DNA from: an uncultured Treponema sp.
GTDB lineage: Bacteria; Spirochaetota; Spirochaetia; Treponematales; Treponemataceae
Assembly: GCA_905236465.1 (NCBI GenBank)
Contig: CAJOQA010000286.1
Span: 1-8,262 of the forward strand
DNA length: 8,262 nucleotides
Direction: 5' to 3'
The notes beneath the pieces were generated by a model. That model saw nothing but the letters and a program-made list of their open reading frames with translations, had not been told where the DNA came from and ran no database searches. The translations under genes were made by a program, and so were the position numbers. Below, piece by piece: positions 5,440-8,262 of this stretch. Numbering within the stretch: the first letter of the stretch is position 1; every line of letters starts with the position of its first letter.

Positions 5440-6489
5440 CTATAGTTTTTCCCCGTAATAAATGCCAGCCCATTCCCAGTTGCCGTGTATATCAGGGTCT
5501 GAAGGAAAGTTTACCTTGCGAAAGTAAAGGTACCAAACGCTGACATTTGCCCAACCCCAAGTGCGAAGATAGGCTTCTGTTGGGGTAGAAGAAGGATCTA
5601 AATTGTCTGCGAAGCGGATTCGGTTTCCCCGCATAAAGGCTCGCATTGAAAAGTTTTCCTGAGCCGTGCGGGCATTTTCGTCTTGCTTCCAAGACATGTT
5701 GAAAAAGTTTACCTTTGATTTATAGCTGTCTAGCTTTGTGGGATTATAGGAGGTTAGGGCAGCTTTTATTGCAGTGACAAGTTCTTCTAGACTTTCAAAT
5801 GTCCAGTCTTTGCTAGAATTATTAAAGGCCTGAAGCTGTTTGGCACTTGTGTAGGCATTGGGAATGTCTGCAATTTGAATTGTAGGAGCGTCTTCTTGGG
5901 CCGTGAACTGGGCTAATGCCTTTAGGGCTAAAACCCATTCACCTTCTTTTTCGTATTCTTCGGCAAGGCGGGCGTAAAGTTCCGTTATATTTATGTCTAA
6001 GGGAAAGCGGGTAATCAGCTGGTTGAAATAAGATATACGGTTGGCTGGCGTTTTGCTTATTTTTATTAAATTTTGCAAACACAAAAAATGAACTGAATGT
6101 TTTTTTCCGTCATTGTCCTTTATTGTAAGATCTGAATAGTTGTTTATGATGCGTTCAAAATAATATTCAGCTAAGGGCTTGGCATCATTTTGCATGTATG
6201 TGTTGGCTGTCATAAGGAGCCAGTACGCATTGTAGGGATCTTCAGGATGATTTTCTACCCAGTCGGTAAGAAAAAGAATTGCTCCTGTGTAGTCTCCGAC
6301 ATTAGTCATATTTCCGGCTATATTTTTTATTATTCCAAAACGGGTTGCTGCTGTTTGCTTTTCGTCTTTTAAGAGCTTGTGCAGTTGCTCTTGAGTTTCT
6401 GTATATATTTTATCGGTCTTTCTTGTGCTACAAGATGTGGCTAAGGCAATGACAAGACCTGCAAGCGCTACTTTGCAAAATGAAGTCAT
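5440..6489 (-). CDS. TPR-like lipoprotein with aromatic C-terminus, function unknown
   Basis: The open frame extends upstream to 6564, but the start chosen here is the ATG at 6489, which gives 349 residues. It opens directly into a signal peptide with lipobox ALATSC, Cys20 being the probable lipid site; the longer reading would bury this signal behind 25 residues and overlap the transporter gene. Residues roughly 60-115 and 140-195 hold TPR-like helix pairs, including a GDYTGAILFLTDWVENHPED stretch and an AEYYFERIINNYSD stretch. The last 46 residues hold five Trp and five Tyr and end WEWAGIYYGEKL, suggesting a compact terminal domain or binding surface that I do not recognise. No enzyme motif is seen. 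No good Shine-Dalgarno precedes 6489: the nearest AGG is about 16 bases away, and a candidate promoter sits so close that the message may be leaderless. A 78-base gap separates it from the transglycosylase gene downstream. Confidence 0.82.
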   Translation of the reverse strand: MTSFCKVALAGLVIALATSCSTRKTDKIYTETQEQLHKLLKDEKQTAATRFGIIKNIAGNMTNVGDYTGAILFLTDWVENHPEDPYNAYWLLMTANTYMQNDAKPLAEYYFERIINNYSDLTIKDNDGKKHSVHFLCLQNLIKISKTPANRISYFNQLITRFPLDINITELYARLAEEYEKEGEWVLALKALAQFTAQEDAPTIQIADIPNAYTSAKQLQAFNNSSKDWTFESLEELVTAIKAALTSYNPTKLDSYKSKVNFFNMSWKQDENARTAQENFSMRAFMRGNRIRFADNLDPSSTPTEAYLRTWGWANVSVWYLYFRKVNFPSDPDIHGNWEWAGIYYGEKL

Positions 6490-6491
6490 AC

Positions 6492-6508
6492 TTGATTTTA
6501 ACAAACCT
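6492..6508 (-). promoter_or_regulatory. Shared leader element, copy 2 (before the lipoprotein gene)
   Basis: The minus strand reads AGGTTTGTT followed by AAAATCAA, ending two bases before the ATG at 6489. It matches the element at 5380-5399 at all 17 positions once a 3-base T insertion there is allowed. It contains the TAAAAT assigned as a -10 of the candidate promoter at 6495-6523. Confidence 0.35.
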
Positions 6509-6523
6509 GATTGATGTTTGCAA
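6495..6523 (-). promoter_or_regulatory. Candidate promoter for a possibly leaderless lipoprotein mRNA
   Basis: On the minus strand TTGCAA (6518-6523) and TAAAAT (6495-6500) are 17 bases apart. Only five bases separate the -10 from the ATG at 6487-6489, so transcription would begin at or next to the start codon. That fits the lack of a Shine-Dalgarno. The match is 4 of 6 and 5 of 6 to the sigma-70 consensus. If the site is inactive, the gene is instead translated poorly from read-through of the transporter transcript. Confidence 0.4.
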
Positions 6524-6545
6524 GTAGTCAAGTCTAAGCTAAAAA

Positions 6546-8262
6546 TTAAGAGCCAAGGGCCCATTCTTCTTCCGTTTTGTGGATTTCAGGGGCAGGCCCC
6601 TTTCTTTTCCAACCTTTGTTTATTGGAAATGGATGCGCAAGCCCCGCTTTTTCAAGGGCAGTGGAAAGTTTTTGGCATACAACCCCTTCTTGAATGAGGA
6701 TTGTTGCTCCAAATGCCTGTAACTGCCTGTTTATTCCTGCCTTGTGCCCTGTCATATAAAATTTTTTCCCTTGGCCTTTTAGCTTTTTGTAAAGCATAAC
6801 CAAGCGTTCGCAGGCCGTTAAGTCTATATAGCTTATTCCGCTTGCATCGAAAACTACTATTTTGTGCTCTTGACTTATGTTTTCTTCTAGTTCTTTGCAA
6901 AAAATTCCTATTGTTGCATAAAAAAGAGGCCCTGAAAATTTGTAGATTATAGTTCCCTCTATGGGGTAAGCGGCGCTGTCGCTCCTATTAAGACTGTAGT
7001 AGCCCATGCGGCCTGGAATTGCACCCAAAAAGTCAGTAACAGGTCTTGTTTGCCGAATTATAAAATTCAGGGAAGAAAGAAAAACCCCAACAAGAACCCC
7101 GTAAATTGTTCCCAAAAGAAGGACTGAAATCAGGGCTGCATGAAAAATGAAGAATTCTGCCTTGTCAACTTTTTTGAATTTTTTTGCAAGTGAAAATTCA
7201 AAGGTCCCCAGTAAAGCAGAGATTACGATTGAAGTAAGGACGGGTATTGGTAAAAGTTGAATGAAGGGACTGGCAAAGATAAGGATTAAACCCATAAAAA
7301 TTGAGGATGAAAACAGCATTATCCTAGATTTTACCCCTAACTGGTCGGCTATGCCTGTTCTAGAGATGCTTCCGTTTACCGGGCAGGAACCGCTTAAGGC
7401 TGAAGCAAAGTTTGCTAAACTGTAAGAAAGAATTTCCCTTCTAGTTGACAGTTTGTCCCCCCTTTTTAGGGAAATATTACTTGAGGCAAGCAGGCTTTCA
7501 GAAAGAATCAGTAGGGCTATAGAAAGGCTAGGGCCTAAAAGCCTGGCTGTTTGGTAGAGGCTTGGAAGATTTGTGTTGAGGGGAAGGGCCAAACTTACAG
7601 GGGGCAGGGTTTTTATGCCAAAGTCGCCTAGATTCACAAAGTAGGCAAGGCTTGCTCCCCCAAGCATTACCAATGGTTGTATTGGAAAGGATGGAATACA
7701 TTTTTTACTGGTCAAAAGAATTGCTAAACTTATGGCTGAAAGTATTAGTGAAGGAAAGTTAAAGTTTTTTTGCGCTTGCTCAATTATGTTTACTATTAAC
7801 TCTGCTATTTCACCGGAAGCACCATTTCCCCCAAAGGTTTTAGGAAGCTGCATCAGTATTATTTCTATGCCGATTCCGGTTATAAAACCGCCCATTACAG
7901 AATCACTTATGTATTTGAGTATCCTGTCTGCCTTGATGATAAAGAAAATAAAGAGCCAAAAGGAAACTAAGAGGCTTATAAAGGGAACTGTCGATGTAGC
8001 CTGAGGAGATTCAAAGGGGATTTTTAATGAAAGCAATATTCCACCCGTAAGGGCAGCAGGGGCTGCGTCTACTCCAAAAACAAAACGTGAAGAACTTGAA
8101 GTTAGGGCAAAAAGTGCTACAGGTAGCAATGAGCCGTAAAGTCCGTATATGGCAGGAAGGCCTGCAACTTGGGCATATCCCATGCTGATTGGAACTGAAA
8201 CCAAGGCTATTACGGCTCCAATAATTGTGTCATGTAAAAAATCTTTCTTTCTATAAGATGAC
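6546..8262 (-). CDS. SulP/SLC26 family anion transporter with STAS domain (5' end beyond window)
   Basis: The frame is open from the TAA at 6546 to the right edge, so the N-terminus is missing; a TTG at 8204 is internal, since the codons above it read DFLHDTIIGAVIALVSVPIS, the first SulP membrane helix. Counting from the codon at 8204, the family signatures appear in order: SMGYAQVAGLPAIYGLYGS (7-25), FGVDAAP (43-49), GGFITGIGIEIILMQLP (105-121), SESLLASS (235-242), CPVNGSISRTGIADQLGVKS (274-293), then a cytoplasmic STAS domain (about 414-522) with VVFDASGISYIDLTACERL (450-468). A basic-then-acidic tail follows. SulP proteins move sulfate, bicarbonate or dicarboxylates by proton or sodium coupling; sequence alone does not give the substrate. 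Glu236 in the SES motif is the sort of acidic residue that couples ions in relatives. The next gene begins 56 bases downstream. Confidence 0.93.
   Translation of the reverse strand, partial: SSYRKKDFLHDTIIGAVIALVSVPISMGYAQVAGLPAIYGLYGSLLPVALFALTSSSSRFVFGVDAAPAALTGGILLSLKIPFESPQATSTVPFISLLVSFWLFIFFIIKADRILKYISDSVMGGFITGIGIEIILMQLPKTFGGNGASGEIAELIVNIIEQAQKNFNFPSLILSAISLAILLTSKKCIPSFPIQPLVMLGGASLAYFVNLGDFGIKTLPPVSLALPLNTNLPSLYQTARLLGPSLSIALLILSESLLASSNISLKRGDKLSTRREILSYSLANFASALSGSCPVNGSISRTGIADQLGVKSRIMLFSSSIFMGLILIFASPFIQLLPIPVLTSIVISALLGTFEFSLAKKFKKVDKAEFFIFHAALISVLLLGTIYGVLVGVFLSSLNFIIRQTRPVTDFLGAIPGRMGYYSLNRSDSAAYPIEGTIIYKFSGPLFYATIGIFCKELEENISQEHKIVVFDASGISYIDLTACERLVMLYKKLKGQGKKFYMTGHKAGINRQLQAFGATILIQEGVVCQKLSTALEKAGLAHPFPINKGWKRKGPAPEIHKTEEEWALGS

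Noticed and set aside
5492..5692. Minus-strand 66-codon frame inside the lipoprotein gene
   Set aside because: Alternate-frame shadow of the lipoprotein C-terminus, without a signal, domain or ribosome binding site.
6490..6564. A longer lipoprotein N-terminus starting at 6564
   Set aside because: It would overlap the transporter stop, has no ribosome binding site of its own, and would hide a complete signal peptide and lipobox that begin at the ATG at 6489.
6652..6900. Minus-strand 82-codon frame inside the transporter gene
   Set aside because: It lies in the STAS-coding region, which has clear family motifs in the main frame; the alternate reading is Arg/Lys-rich noise.
6190..8004. Plus-strand frames at 6190-6372 and 7732-8004
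   Set aside because: Antisense to the lipoprotein and transporter genes; their hydrophobic look comes from the complementary coding strand.
1..8262. CRISPR arrays, tRNA or rRNA genes, insertion sequences, riboswitches
   Set aside because: No regularly spaced repeats, cloverleaf-type sequence, transposase frame or conserved riboswitch core was seen. All gaps between genes are short (29 to 103 bases) and are described under the features.

Overview
The window looks like a piece of a spirochaete chromosome, most probably a Treponema or close relative. The reasons are the spirochaetal lipoboxes on two TPR lipoproteins, a secreted OmpA-domain protein whose size and layout resemble T. pallidum Tp0624, and fairly AT-rich intergenic DNA. 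The assignment rests on family recognition from memory, not on a database search.

Layout: six genes lie on the minus strand and read from right to left. At the right edge is a SulP-family anion transporter with a STAS domain, cut by the window edge (6546-8262). It is followed by a TPR-like lipoprotein with an aromatic-rich C-terminus (5440-6489), a secreted MltD-like lytic transglycosylase with a C-terminal LysM (4186-5361), and a secreted OmpA C-domain protein (2708-4156). A roughly 100-bp gap with a good candidate promoter comes next. Beyond it are a six-helix membrane protein (2017-2604) and a large TPR lipoprotein (290-2020), which overlap by 4 bp (TTGA) and are probably translationally coupled. 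At the left edge, on the plus strand, lies a decayed XRE/HTH regulator gene (56-300) behind a near-perfect palindrome (12-28). Its 3' end overlaps the 3' end of the TPR gene in a convergent arrangement.

How the genes may work together: from the transglycosylase leftward the products form an envelope set. One enzyme cuts peptidoglycan, one protein carries an OmpA-type domain that normally holds peptidoglycan, and two lipoproteins carry TPR scaffolds of the sort that in other bacteria organise wall enzymes. The transporter is more loosely connected. This shared role is inferred from gene order.

No mobile element, CRISPR array, tRNA, rRNA or clear intrinsic terminator was seen. The points most worth a second look are the broken HTH gene with its palindrome, a 12-bp perfect inverted repeat inside the OmpA gene, a shared gapped 17-nt element in front of two consecutive genes, a hairpin against the transglycosylase Shine-Dalgarno, a possibly leaderless lipoprotein gene, and a displaced aspartate in the OmpA ligand-binding motif. 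I did not find a clearly new multi-gene system.
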